From: Tropicibacter alexandrii
GTDB taxonomy: Bacteria > Pseudomonadota > Alphaproteobacteria > Rhodobacterales > Rhodobacteraceae
Direction of reading: 5' to 3'
Assembly (NCBI RefSeq): GCF_003667315.2
Contig: NZ_RCTZ02000003.1
Location: 186,001-250,000, forward strand
DNA: 64,000 nt
Positions 43,849 to 52,719 of this stretch are shown here, piece by piece (the first letter of the stretch is position 1; each line of letters begins with the position of its first letter). The position numbers were made by a program, and so were the translations under genes. The notes beneath the pieces are model-generated. The model saw only the letters and a program-made list of their open reading frames with translations. It did not search any database and was not told where the DNA came from.

Positions 43849-44695
43849 CGTAGAGCCCCGCGCCCATGGTCACGGCGATGCCGAGTGTGGCGAGCGGGCC
43901 GGGCAGGTCAGAGAAGATCAGCCAGCCGACAAAGGTGGCGACGGGGATTTCGAGGTATTGCATGGGTGCAAGCGTCGCCGAGGGCGCGTATTTCAGCGCC
44001 CATGTCATCAGCAGATGGGCAAAGGTGCCCGCCAGACCCATCAGCGCGATCAGCCCCCAGCCGGTGGTCGTGGGCGCGCGCCAGTCGAGCTGCGCATGTG
44101 GGATCAGCGCCATGGCCGGGATCAGGACCACCAGCGCCATCAGGGCGGACGTGGCCTGCATGGCGATGGGATCGGCGGCGCACATCATGCGGGTGACCAG
44201 CATGAACAGCGCAAAGACCAGCGCCACGCCGAAGGGCAGCAGCGCAGGCCAGCCGACATCCTGAAAGGCGGGCTGGACGACCATGAGCGTGCCTGCAAAA
44301 CCCACGGCGCAGGCGGTGAGACGGCGGGGGCCGACCTCTTCGTTTAGGACGAGTTTGCCGAGCAGCAGCGCGATGAAGGGCATCACGTAGGCGATGGCGA
44401 TGGCATCGGCGAGCGGCAGGTACAAGAGCGAGGTAAAGACCAGCGCGATGCCCGCGATGTGCAGCAGCGTGCGCGCGACGACCAGCAGGGTGGTGCGGCG
44501 ATCCATGCGCCAACTGCGCCCGGTGGCCAGCGTCAGCGGGACGAGGATGGCGGCTTGGATGGCAAAGCGCAGGGTCAGCAATTGGCCGGTGGCCATTTCG
44601 GGGCCCAGCAGCTTGGCCAGCGCGTCGGCAAAGGGGGCCAACACGCAAAAACCAAGCATGAGCGCGATGCCAAGGAGGGGACGATCGGGTTGCAT
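43769..44695 (-). CDS. EamA/DMT-family transporter
   Basis: 308 residues, ten predicted hydrophobic helices in two EamA halves ('LGIALMLGFCVLAPFADALA', 'AIAIAYVMPFIALLLGKLVL', 'LLMTWALKYAPSATLAPMQY'). DMT carriers export amino acids, nucleosides and other metabolites. The substrate is not predictable. Close paralogue of the next gene upstream. The C-terminal 80 nt overlap thiN in the opposite direction. Confidence 0.88.
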   Translation of the reverse strand: MQPDRPLLGIALMLGFCVLAPFADALAKLLGPEMATGQLLTLRFAIQAAILVPLTLATGRSWRMDRRTTLLVVARTLLHIAGIALVFTSLLYLPLADAIAIAYVMPFIALLLGKLVLNEEVGPRRLTACAVGFAGTLMVVQPAFQDVGWPALLPFGVALVFALFMLVTRMMCAADPIAMQATSALMALVVLIPAMALIPHAQLDWRAPTTTGWGLIALMGLAGTFAHLLMTWALKYAPSATLAPMQYLEIPVATFVGWLIFSDLPGPLATLGIAVTMGAGLYVIWREQASGGPPPAPQATHSGTPPAG

Positions 44696-44784
44696 TTGGT
44701 CAGGCTACGGCGCTGGCGGGCGCGCGTCCAGAGGGGGCACAGGGCTTGCGCTGTGTCGCGCGTGCGGTTGGTGTCCCGATCGGG

Positions 44785-45702
44785 TCAGACCGGTGGCAGG
44801 GGCTTGCGCGCGCGCCGCTCTTGCTGGTGCTCGCGCGCAAACACATACAGCCCCGCGCCGACGATGATCGCGATGCCCAGCCACGCCAGCGGTTCGGGGA
44901 AATCGTCGAAGACGAAATACCCGATCACCGTCGCGCCGACGATTTCGAGATATTGCAGCGGTGCCACCGTCGCGGCGGGGGCAAAGCGCAGCGCAAAGGT
45001 CAGGAACAGGTGCGAGACGGTCGCAATGATGCCCACCCCTGCCAGCGTCCAGACCGCCTTGCCCTCGGGCCAGACCGGGTCCCACAGCACCGCGCCGCTG
45101 CCCTCCATCAGCACCAGCGGCGGCACGATCAGCAGGCAGGCGGCCAAGGCCGTGTGGCCTTGGAGCGGGATCGGGGCGAGGCGCTGCGACATGGCGCGCG
45201 TCATCAGCATGTAGATCGCAAACAGGAAGGCGGTGCCCAGCGGCAGAAGGCTGACCGGCCCGAGATCGACGAAGCTGGGGCGGATCACGAGCATCGCCCC
45301 GCCGAACCCCACGAGGCAGGCGGTCAGACGCCGCCAGCCGATCGCTTCCTTGAGGACGAGGGCGCCCATCAAGGTCAGGATGAACGGCTCGACGAAGAAG
45401 ATCGAGATCGCGTCGGCAATCGGCATGTATCGCAGCGCCGTGAAAAAGCACCCCGTCGCCGCCAGCAGCGCCGCCGCCCGGCCTAGATGCAAGCCCGCAT
45501 CGCGCGCGCTCATGCGCAGGCTGTAGCCCATGACCAGCGCAACCGGCAGCAGCACGATGACCTGTACCGCAAAGCGCGCGGCAAGGATCTGCGTGACCGG
45601 CACGTCGGTCGGGGTGGCCTTGGCCATCGCGTCCATCATCGGCGCAAAGATGCAGAAGGCCAGCATGAAGAGGATGCCGAGGGTCGGTTTGCTGTTGTCC
45701 AT
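44785..45702 (-). CDS. EamA/DMT-family transporter, paralogue
   Basis: 305 residues with the same ten-helix plan ('LGILFMLAFCIFAPMMDAMA', 'AISIFFVEPFILTLMGALVL', 'LFLTFALRFAPAATVAPLQY'). It is in tandem with the preceding transporter. N-terminal motifs and the 'PLQYLEI' region are shared, so the pair arose by duplication. Confidence 0.88.
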   Translation of the reverse strand: MDNSKPTLGILFMLAFCIFAPMMDAMAKATPTDVPVTQILAARFAVQVIVLLPVALVMGYSLRMSARDAGLHLGRAAALLAATGCFFTALRYMPIADAISIFFVEPFILTLMGALVLKEAIGWRRLTACLVGFGGAMLVIRPSFVDLGPVSLLPLGTAFLFAIYMLMTRAMSQRLAPIPLQGHTALAACLLIVPPLVLMEGSGAVLWDPVWPEGKAVWTLAGVGIIATVSHLFLTFALRFAPAATVAPLQYLEIVGATVIGYFVFDDFPEPLAWLGIAIIVGAGLYVFAREHQQERRARKPLPPV

Positions 45703-45723
45703 GCTGGGCCTCGATGACTTGGG

Positions 45724-45749
45724 GTAGGGTCGGGTTAACCCCGCCCTAC
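45724..45749. repeat. Imperfect GTAGGATGGGT-family hairpin
   Basis: GTAGGGTCGGGTT faces AACCCCGCCCTAC, with one mismatch and one wobble. It lies between the DMT gene start and the AEC transporter stop, both on the minus strand. Confidence 0.6.
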
Positions 45750-45825
45750 ACTCGGATGCAAGGGGCAGGCGGGCTGCGCCGGATGCGACGGGCGGTGTCG
45801 CGTCCGGGCCAACCGACCGGGGGCG

Positions 45826-46755
45826 TCACGGCAGGGCGGTGAGCCAGAGCCAGACGGTGAGGATCGACAGCGAGGTCGACAACAGGATCGAGGTCGCGGC
45901 GACGCGCTTGGCCCGGCCATACATATTGGCAAACACATAGGCGTTGATCCCCGGCGCCATCGCCGCCGTCAGCACAGCCGAGCGGAACGCCTCGGTCGAG
46001 ATGCCGGTGAGCTTGCCCATGGTCCATGCGATGGCCGGGTGCAGCAGCAGCGTCACCGCGCAGACAAAGGCGATCACCCGGCCGTCGCCCTCGGGACGGT
46101 AGCGGAAGAGCACGCCGCCCATGGCAAACAGCGCCGCCGGAAGGGTGGTGCGCGCCAGCATCGCCACCGCGTCCGAGGCTGGTTTCGGCAGCGGCAGGCC
46201 CGACAGGTTGACCAGCGCGCCCAGCACGATGCCGATCACCAGCGCATTGCGGAACATCGCCCGCAAGACCTTGAACGGCAGATGGCGGGCGGGCGTGCCC
46301 TTGGCGCGGACGATTTCCATCGCCGTGATGCCGATGCCGTAGCAGATCGGCGAATGCAGGGCGATGATCAGGTAATTGGCCTGAAGGGCGTCAACGCCAT
46401 AGGCGCGCTCGGTGATCGAGAGGCCAAGCAGCAGGGAATTGGCAAACAGGCAGGTAAACCCGATGGCGACGGAATCTTCCCAGTCGCGGTGAAAGACGTG
46501 ATGCGCGGTTAGCAAACCGACGACGAAACAGGTGATCGACCCGGTATAGAAACTGACCAGAACCCACGGATCGAAGTGCGCCTCGAGATGCAGGGTCGAG
46601 ATCGCGAGAAACAGCAGGGCCGGTGCCGCGACGGTCTGGGTGAAGGCCATCACCCCGTCGATGGCGGCCTCGGACATCCAGCCGCGCCACGCCACGCCGT
46701 AGCCTGCGGCGATGACCAGAAAGACTGGCAGGATGACGTCGATCAGGGCCTGCAT
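45826..46755 (-). CDS. AEC-family transporter
   Basis: 309 residues of strongly hydrophobic helices in the auxin-efflux-carrier arrangement ('VILPVFLVIAAGYGVAWRGW', 'GFTCLFANSLLLGLSITERA', 'SAVLTAAMAPGINAYVFANM'). Members export dicarboxylates and related compounds. It is upstream of the two DMT genes on the same strand. Confidence 0.86.
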   Translation of the reverse strand: MQALIDVILPVFLVIAAGYGVAWRGWMSEAAIDGVMAFTQTVAAPALLFLAISTLHLEAHFDPWVLVSFYTGSITCFVVGLLTAHHVFHRDWEDSVAIGFTCLFANSLLLGLSITERAYGVDALQANYLIIALHSPICYGIGITAMEIVRAKGTPARHLPFKVLRAMFRNALVIGIVLGALVNLSGLPLPKPASDAVAMLARTTLPAALFAMGGVLFRYRPEGDGRVIAFVCAVTLLLHPAIAWTMGKLTGISTEAFRSAVLTAAMAPGINAYVFANMYGRAKRVAATSILLSTSLSILTVWLWLTALP

Positions 46756-46795
46756 GGGGGCGTGCTACACCTTGTCGGGCCGCAGCGCCCGAGGC

Positions 46796-46840
46796 TGGCC
46801 TCGGAGCCTCCGGCGGGGGTATTGGGGCCAAGAAGAAACA
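46796..46840 (-). repeat. TTCTTTGG...AATACC element, copy 4, reverse orientation
   Basis: On the minus strand TTTCTTCTTGGCCCCAATAC is followed by CCCCGCCGG and a short hairpin (GGAGGC, TCCGAGG). It lies in the 96-nt junction between the MBL-fold and AEC genes. It is the only copy in the window on the same strand as its flanking genes. Confidence 0.75.
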
Positions 46841-46851
46841 AGGGCGCGGTG

Positions 46852-47652
46852 CTAGACCTCATAGCGGATGACCATGCCGTCATAGGCGGGCGTGACATGC
46901 GGCGCGGTCTCGGCCTCGACCGTGTCGTAGTCGAGGTCGATATGCATGTTGGTCAGGACGGCGCGTTTCGGGTCGGCGCGCGCGATCCAGTCCAGTGCGA
47001 GGGCCAAGTGGGCATGGGTCGGATGCGGGTCGCGGCGCAGCGCATCCAGCACCCAGCAGTCGAGGTTTTCCAGCATGGGCCACGCGGCGTCGTTCATCTT
47101 GGCCACGTCGGGCAGGTAGGCGAGATCGCCGATCCGGAAGCCTAGCGCATCGATGCTGCCGTGATTGACCTTGAACGGGGTGAAGGTGATGTCGCCCCCG
47201 GCGCCCGAAACGCTGAACGGCGCGTCGGCAATGCTGTGCAGGTTCAGGATCGGCGGGTAGGGCGAGCCTTCGGGCTGCACGAAGGCATAGCCAAAGCGCG
47301 CGATCAGGTCGTTCTGGGTGTCGCCATCGGCCCAGACATCGATCCGCGACCGCATGTTGAAGACCACCTGCCGCAGGTCGTCCAGCCCATGTGTATGGTC
47401 CGCATGGGCATGGGTCCAGACTACCCCGTCGAGCCGCCCGACACCGGCCGAGATCAGCTGTTCGCGCAGGTCGGGGCCGGTATCGATCAGCACCGTGGTG
47501 GTCCCGGCCTCGGTCTCGCGCTCGACCAGCATCGAGCAGCGACGGCGGCGGTTCTTGGGGTTCGACGGGTCGCAATCGCCCCAATGGCCGCCGATGCGGG
47601 GGACACCGCCGGAGGACCCGCAGCCGAGAATGGTGAAGCGCAGCTCAGCCAT
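46852..47652 (-). CDS. MBL-fold metallo-hydrolase, PhnP-like
   Basis: 266 residues from the ATG at 47652. 'RFTILGCGSSGGVPRIGG' followed by 'CDPSNPKNRRRRCSMLV' and the metal motif 'VVWTHAHADHTHGLDDLR' match the PhnP/RNase Z-like branch, which has phosphodiesterase activity. The stop codon region of tatD overlaps its start by 8 nt, so the two are coupled. Confidence 0.88.
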   Translation of the reverse strand: MAELRFTILGCGSSGGVPRIGGHWGDCDPSNPKNRRRRCSMLVERETEAGTTTVLIDTGPDLREQLISAGVGRLDGVVWTHAHADHTHGLDDLRQVVFNMRSRIDVWADGDTQNDLIARFGYAFVQPEGSPYPPILNLHSIADAPFSVSGAGGDITFTPFKVNHGSIDALGFRIGDLAYLPDVAKMNDAAWPMLENLDCWVLDALRRDPHPTHAHLALALDWIARADPKRAVLTNMHIDLDYDTVEAETAPHVTPAYDGMVIRYEV

Positions 47653-48442
47653 GCGCGGACCACGCGGCGGCCTTGGCAAAGAGCCGGTCGAAATTCGCTT
47701 CGGTCGCGGCGGCGAACGCCTCATAGCTGACGCCGAACACCTCAGCCCCCACCTTGGCCGTGTTCACCACATAGGCCGGTTCGTTGCGCCGCCCGCGATG
47801 CGGCGGCGGGGCTAGATACGGGCTGTCGGTCTCGACCAAAATGCGGTCCAAGGGCGCGCTGGCAAAAATCTCGCGCAGCTCGGTCGAGCGGGGAAAGGCG
47901 GCGATGCCCGACATCGACAGGTAGAACCCCAGATCCAGCGCGGCCCGCCCCAGCGCGGCGCTGGAGGAAAAGCAATGCATGACGCAGTCATAGGGTTTTT
48001 CCCGGTAGCCGTCGGTCAACATCCGGGCCATGTCGTCATCCGCATCTCGCGCATGGATGATCAGCGGCAGGCCGGTCTCCTGCGCCGCCGCGATATGTAC
48101 GCGCAAGGATTGCTTCTGCACCTCCGCCGTCTCGGCGGTGTAGTGGTAATCCAGACCGGTCTCGCCGATTCCCACCATCTTGGGGTGCTGCGCCACCTCG
48201 ACCAGATGATCGACATCGACCACCGGCTGCTGATGCGCGCTCATCGGGTGAACGCCATAGGCGTAGAACACCGGATCATGCGCCTCTGCGATGGCCCGAA
48301 CCTGAGGCTCGTTCCCGGGCTTCGTGCAGATCGTGACCATGCGCGCCACGCCGGCCTCGACCGCGCGGGCGATCACATCCGGGCGCTCGTCGTCGAAATC
48401 GGCAAAATCCAGATGGCAATGGCTGTCGGTGATCAGGGTCAT
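47645..48442 (-). CDS. TatD-family metal-dependent deoxyribonuclease
   Basis: 265 residues. 'ITDSHCHLDFADFD' opens the TIM-barrel, followed by 'VGIGETGLDYHY', 'LPLIIHARDADDD', 'MHCFSSSAALG' and 'ILVETDSPYLAPPPHRGRRNEP'. Members are 3'-5' exonucleases or hydrolases with DNA-repair links. It overlaps the MBL-fold gene by 8 nt. Confidence 0.93.
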   Translation of the reverse strand: MTLITDSHCHLDFADFDDERPDVIARAVEAGVARMVTICTKPGNEPQVRAIAEAHDPVFYAYGVHPMSAHQQPVVDVDHLVEVAQHPKMVGIGETGLDYHYTAETAEVQKQSLRVHIAAAQETGLPLIIHARDADDDMARMLTDGYREKPYDCVMHCFSSSAALGRAALDLGFYLSMSGIAAFPRSTELREIFASAPLDRILVETDSPYLAPPPHRGRRNEPAYVVNTAKVGAEVFGVSYEAFAAATEANFDRLFAKAAAWSAHG

Positions 48443-48505
48443 GTCGGCTCCTTTGCCGGTGGTATCTCGCAGCCGACCGGCAGGGTCAAGCGCACAGCGT
48501 CAAGG

Positions 48506-48594
48506 CATCTTCTGGCCAAAAATCCCGCGGGGTGAGCGCGGCCCGCGCGAGGGGCGGAGCCCCTATATCGGGGGTCTGGGGTATGACCCCCAGA
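48506..48594 (+). repeat. TTCTTTGG...AATACC element, copy 5
   Basis: CATCTTCTGGCCAAAAATCC then CGCGGGG, followed by two hairpins (AGGGGC/GCCCCT and GGGGGTC/GACCCCC). It is the longest copy. It is downstream of the glycosyltransferase and upstream of tatD, antisense to both. Confidence 0.75.
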
Positions 48595-48625
48595 GGAAAG
48601 AGGGCGGCGCAGCCGCGCCGGCAGG

Positions 48626-49543
48626 TCACGCGCCGCCGGGATCGGGGAAACCGGCGGCCAGTTCGGCCAGCACGGCGGGGTCGTCGATGCGAAACCGCTC
48701 GACGAAGCGGGTCTTGTAGCCAACCCGACCGCGCCGCGCGCCGAAATTCTCGCCATGGTTCAACACGTACAGCACGGACGGCCGCGACAGTGGCGCCAGC
48801 GCCTGACCGGACAGCGCCGCGAGATACGGAAACATCCGGTGCTCGTGCTGCAACATGTGGTACAGGAACTCGGCGCTTTGCGGCAGTTCCGGGTCATGGG
48901 CCAGCGCCGCGCAGGAGCCGCAGAGCTTCCAGAAGGGTTTGCGCAGCGGCTGCGACAGCGTCGGCCGGTCCGCAAGCGCGATGCGCCCCGTCGCATCGTC
49001 CATGACGTAGCCCGATTCGACGAGATACCCGCCCGGGGCCTGCCGCCGCAGCATCTCGGACACGACCCCCTGCCGCAGCAAATCATCGGCATCGAAGCTC
49101 ATGACATAGCCCGGTGGCAGCGGCAGCCGCGCCAGCCGGTTCACCAGCGCGCCCAGCTTGCGCCACTTGTCATTGCCCGGCGTCGGATCGTCGAAGGGCA
49201 GCCACGAAATCCGCTCATCCTCCGGCAGGGGCGGGCGCTCTTGGCAGCAGATCATCGCATGCCAATGCGGATCGTCCTGCGCGATCATGCAGTGCAGCGT
49301 CGCGTTCAGCCGTTCGGTCACGGCGGTCCAGTCGGTGACATGCGCGGGAGAGACCAGCGGGATGAGAAAGGAAACCTGCTTGCGTCGCGGCGTCACCTTA
49401 CCGGATAGCGCCTCGCGCAGGGCCAGCGCCGCGCGTTCGGAGGTGACCGGCCCGAGACGGTCGATCACGCCCGGCCGTTCGAGACGCGCCGCAAGGCGCA
49501 GCGCCGCGCGGTGCGGCTTGGAGGTGGCGGGCTCCTGTGCCAT
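48626..49543 (-). CDS. Putative glycosyltransferase (GT-A fold)
   Basis: 305 residues from the ATG at 49543. The N-terminus is basic. From residue 55 on, 'QVSFLIPLVSPAHVTDWTAV' and 'ATLHCMIAQDDPHWHAMICC' resemble the start of a family 2-type GT-A domain, and 'GYVMSFDADDLLRQGVV' holds a DxD-like metal site. It would transfer sugar to an unknown acceptor. The start is one base after the DUF2244 stop (TGAgATG), so it is co-transcribed. Confidence 0.7.
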   Translation of the reverse strand: MAQEPATSKPHRAALRLAARLERPGVIDRLGPVTSERAALALREALSGKVTPRRKQVSFLIPLVSPAHVTDWTAVTERLNATLHCMIAQDDPHWHAMICCQERPPLPEDERISWLPFDDPTPGNDKWRKLGALVNRLARLPLPPGYVMSFDADDLLRQGVVSEMLRRQAPGGYLVESGYVMDDATGRIALADRPTLSQPLRKPFWKLCGSCAALAHDPELPQSAEFLYHMLQHEHRMFPYLAALSGQALAPLSRPSVLYVLNHGENFGARRGRVGYKTRFVERFRIDDPAVLAELAAGFPDPGGA

Positions 49544-49544
49544 C

Positions 49545-50051
49545 TCAGCCCCCGTCCGGCGCCGCGGCGCGGGCCAGACGGCTTTGCAATTCGCCATGCA
49601 GTGCCTTGCGCTCGTCCTCCGAGAGGAATGCGCCGATCTCGACTTCGCGCCCGTTGCCCTTGAGCGTCACGTAATAGGGCACGGGGCCGCCCTTGAGGTG
49701 CAGCTGCGGCGCAACCCAATAGGTATGGGCCTGCCATTCCTGCGTGTCGCCCTTGGGATTGGTGCGACACAGGTGGGTGTCGGCGGCGGTGATGGTCAGC
49801 ACTTCGAGGATCTCGCGGTCACGGGCATTGCGTCTGAGGCCGTACCAGAGACCCGCGAGGGCGACCAGCAGGAAGGGCAGCAGCCCCCAGAACAGCCGGG
49901 TGCCGATCAGCCCATACAGCGGGATCGTCGCGAATAGGTAAAAGCCCAGGATCATCACCGCAAAGCCATGAGGTGACAGCGAGTTATGCGGCCAGGCGCG
50001 CAGTTCCTGGCGGGGGGTGGGGTGATGAGTCTCGGTCCATGTGTATGGCAT
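49545..50051 (-). CDS. DUF2244 membrane protein
   Basis: 168 residues. Two adjacent helices ('GFAVMILGFYLFATIPLYGL', 'LFWGLLPFLLVALAGLWYGL') and a soluble C-terminal domain ('EWQAHTYWVAPQLHLKGGP', 'VEIGAFLSEDERKALHGEL') match DUF2244, an alphaproteobacterial family of unknown function often near respiratory oxidase genes. Indeed ctaD is 2.7 kb away, separated by the RTX pair. Confidence 0.86.
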   Translation of the reverse strand: MPYTWTETHHPTPRQELRAWPHNSLSPHGFAVMILGFYLFATIPLYGLIGTRLFWGLLPFLLVALAGLWYGLRRNARDREILEVLTITAADTHLCRTNPKGDTQEWQAHTYWVAPQLHLKGGPVPYYVTLKGNGREVEIGAFLSEDERKALHGELQSRLARAAAPDGG

Positions 50052-50144
50052 GCCGGGGAAAATATCGCGCCCGCCGAAAAAGGACAGTGGGAAAGCGTCG
50101 GATTTTCGACACTTGCCGGGACGCTGGGGCCCGGGCGGCCATGG

Positions 50145-51281
50145 TCAGAGAATGAAGTCGTCGGCAGAGACGCCTTGCGCGCAGCACAACAGCAACTCGC
50201 CATCGGGGATGCGGTCGCCATCCGTGTCGATCCGGATCAGCGTGTTGCCGCTGCCCAGTTCCCTTGCCTGGACCTCCATCCCGGCACCGCTGAAATGTGT
50301 GGCGCCGATGAAGGTGAAGGTGCCAGTATAGCCGGACAAGTCGACCCGGTCGATGCCGGTTTCGAAATCGCGGATCACGTCGCGGTCGGCGCCGGTGCCG
50401 AGATTGCCGGAAAAGAAGCGGAACGTGTCCGCGTCGCCATCGGCGGCGTTGCGATCGCCGCCATACATCACGTCGCGCCCGTCGCCGCCATAGAGGATGT
50501 CGGTGCCATCGCCGCCCACCAGCAGATCGTCACCCGAGCCGCCGAACATCAGGTCGGTGCCGTCGCCGCCATCCATGTAATCGTTGCCGTCGCGGCCGTT
50601 CATGGCATCGTCGCCATGACCACCCATCAAGGTGTCGTTGCCGCCCCAGCTATACAGAATGTCGTCGCCACCAAAGCCGTACATGCGGGTATCGACATCC
50701 GAGGTCACGGTCAGCTCGTCCCGGGCGCCGGGCCGGCCCAGCAGGGTCACGCCGGACAGATGCCCGCTTCCGTTGACCTCGATCCCCTCGATCGAGGTGA
50801 AGCTGATCGAGCCGTTGGCATGCGCGATGCTGCTGTCGCGCCACAGGTTGAAGACGAAGCGGCCACCGGGGGTCTCGGCCGACAGGTCGATCTCGATCCT
50901 GTCGTCGCCGTCGCCGCCATGCACGACGTCGAACCCGTCGCCGACGATGAAGGTGTCGCGGCCAGCGCCACCATAGGCAGTGTCGTTGCCGCTACGCGCC
51001 CCGCCATCGGACAGTTCGACGCCCATGAAGAACGTGTCGCGCCCGTCATTGCCGAACAGCAGGTCATTGCCGGTATTGCCGAACAGGTAGTCATTGTTGA
51101 CGCTGCCGTTCAGCGTATCGTGTCCGCCGCCGCCATGCAGTTCCATCGGCATGAAGCCGAACGGGTCATAGCCCACGCCGGACGCGTTCAGGCTGTCATC
51201 GCCGTCATGGCCATGCAGCGTATCCTCGTGCGTGGAGGCGGTCAGGGTCTCGGCAATGTTGGTTCCGAAGATCAAGGGCAT
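50145..51281 (-). CDS. RTX calcium-binding protein, second pair
   Basis: 378 residues. It begins 'MPLIFGTNIAETLTASTHED' and goes straight into RTX-type repeats (about 20-110 and 210-290, for example 'GGHGDDAMNGRDGNDYMDGG'). A central segment ('FVFNLWRDSSIAHANGSISF', 'VNGSGHLSGVTLLGRPGARD') separates the two blocks. The C-terminal module ('DVIRDFETGIDRVDLSGYTG') ends 'SADDFIL'. Shorter than the pair near rpoH and lacking the beta-helix. An unusual 'LLLCCAQ' occurs in the tail. Likely type I secreted, Ca2+-dependent. Confidence 0.85.
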   Translation of the reverse strand: MPLIFGTNIAETLTASTHEDTLHGHDGDDSLNASGVGYDPFGFMPMELHGGGGHDTLNGSVNNDYLFGNTGNDLLFGNDGRDTFFMGVELSDGGARSGNDTAYGGAGRDTFIVGDGFDVVHGGDGDDRIEIDLSAETPGGRFVFNLWRDSSIAHANGSISFTSIEGIEVNGSGHLSGVTLLGRPGARDELTVTSDVDTRMYGFGGDDILYSWGGNDTLMGGHGDDAMNGRDGNDYMDGGDGTDLMFGGSGDDLLVGGDGTDILYGGDGRDVMYGGDRNAADGDADTFRFFSGNLGTGADRDVIRDFETGIDRVDLSGYTGTFTFIGATHFSGAGMEVQARELGSGNTLIRIDTDGDRIPDGELLLCCAQGVSADDFIL

Positions 51282-51402
51282 TCCGGGCCTCGCTCTGTCT
51301 GTGGCCCGGTCAGTCGTAAGACAAAGTTATGAACAAGGTCTTTATCACGATTGAAATCCTGTAACCGCCTCGAACCGGGGGCAAAAACAAGGCCCGGAAC
51401 CG

Positions 51403-52551
51403 TCACAGCGCGAAATCGGCGGCGGTCAGCATGTGCGCGCCCATCAGCAGAATCTCCCCATCCGGGATCTGGTCGCCGTCGGTGTCGATGCGGATCAGGG
51501 TGTTGCCGCTGCCCAGCTGACCGGCCTGAATCTCCATCCCGGCGCCGGTGAAGCGGGTTGCGCCGATGAAGGTAAAGGTGCCGGAGAAGCCGGACAGATC
51601 GAGACGATCGATCCCGCTTTCGAAATCGCGGATCACGTCGCGGCTTGCCCCGGTTCCCACATCGCTGCTGTAGAAGCGGAATTCGTCCGCCTCGCCATCG
51701 GGCGTAGCGATCTCGCCGCCATACATCACGTCCCGGCCCGCGCCGCCCCGCAAGGTATCCACACCGGCCCCGCCGATCAGCAGATCGTCGCCACCATCGC
51801 CAAGCATGAAGTCGGCCCCCGCGCCGCCATTCAGAACGTCGTTTCCGTCCCGTGCTGCCAATGCGTCATCACCGGTCCCGCCAAACAGGGTGTCGTTTCC
51901 GGTCCAACTGTAGAGGAAGTCATTGCCGCCAAACCCGTACATGGCGGTGTCGACATCCGTGACGGTGTAGAAATAGTCGGAAACCTCGGCGGGCACGCCC
52001 AGCAGTGTCACCGATGCCAGATGCGCCGCGCCCTGAATCTCGATCCCCTCGATGCCGTCAAAAGCGACCGTTCCATTGGTGTGAACAAGGCTGCCGTCGC
52101 GCCAGAGGTCGAAGGTGAAGGTGCTTGCACCCGCCTCGGCGGTCAGGTCGATTTCGAGGATGTCGTCGCCGTCGCCGCCGGAAATGACATCATCCCCATC
52201 CCCCGCGACAAAGGTATCGTCACCCGCGCCGCCATAGGCGGTGTCATTGCCGCTGGGCGCGCCGCCATCGGAGCCGTCGATGCCAAGGTCGATCGTGTCC
52301 CTGCCATCATTGCCACGGATCAGGTCGTTTCCGGTATTGCCGATCAATTGGTCGTCGTTGACGCTGCCATCAAGGGTGTCGTTGCCGGCCCCGCCGCTCA
52401 TCTCCAGTGGCATGAGCATGAAATCGAAGGGATCGTTGGCGGGCAATCCGGTCGCGGTCAGGCTGTCATCGCCGTCCAGCCCGAACAGGCGGTCCTCTGC
52501 ATCGGTCGCAGTCAGGGTATCGGCGTTGTTGGTGCCTGTAATGGTGGGCAT
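51403..52551 (-). CDS. RTX calcium-binding protein, paralogue of the preceding
   Basis: 382 residues with the same order: 'MPTITGTNNADTLTATDAED', RTX block, middle ('TFTFDLWRDGSLVHTNGTVAF', 'IQGAAHLASVTLLGVPAEVS'), RTX block and a C-terminal module ending 'TAADFAL'. Shared residues run the whole length, so this is a recent tandem duplication. It lies between the other RTX gene and ctaD, all on the minus strand. Confidence 0.85.
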   Translation of the reverse strand: MPTITGTNNADTLTATDAEDRLFGLDGDDSLTATGLPANDPFDFMLMPLEMSGGAGNDTLDGSVNDDQLIGNTGNDLIRGNDGRDTIDLGIDGSDGGAPSGNDTAYGGAGDDTFVAGDGDDVISGGDGDDILEIDLTAEAGASTFTFDLWRDGSLVHTNGTVAFDGIEGIEIQGAAHLASVTLLGVPAEVSDYFYTVTDVDTAMYGFGGNDFLYSWTGNDTLFGGTGDDALAARDGNDVLNGGAGADFMLGDGGDDLLIGGAGVDTLRGGAGRDVMYGGEIATPDGEADEFRFYSSDVGTGASRDVIRDFESGIDRLDLSGFSGTFTFIGATRFTGAGMEIQAGQLGSGNTLIRIDTDGDQIPDGEILLMGAHMLTAADFAL

Positions 52552-52672
52552 GGGAATCCTCGTGTCGTCAACGGTTCCCGCTGGTCTAACGCCTTGGATT
52601 TAATGGGCCGCTCAGGAAACATGCTCAATTCGAGCCACCTGGCTCAAACTGCATGCACCCGCCCAAGCAAAA

Positions 52673-52693
52673 GGCCCCGCACATGGCGGGGCC
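52673..52693 (-). terminator. Terminator of ctaD
   Basis: GGCCCCGC and GCGGGGCC surround a 5-nt loop, and the minus-strand RNA continues with TTTT. It lies 27 nt past the ctaD stop, within the 168-nt gap before the RTX pair. Confidence 0.85.
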
Positions 52694-52719
52694 TTTCGGT
52701 ATTTCAGGATACAGGTGCC

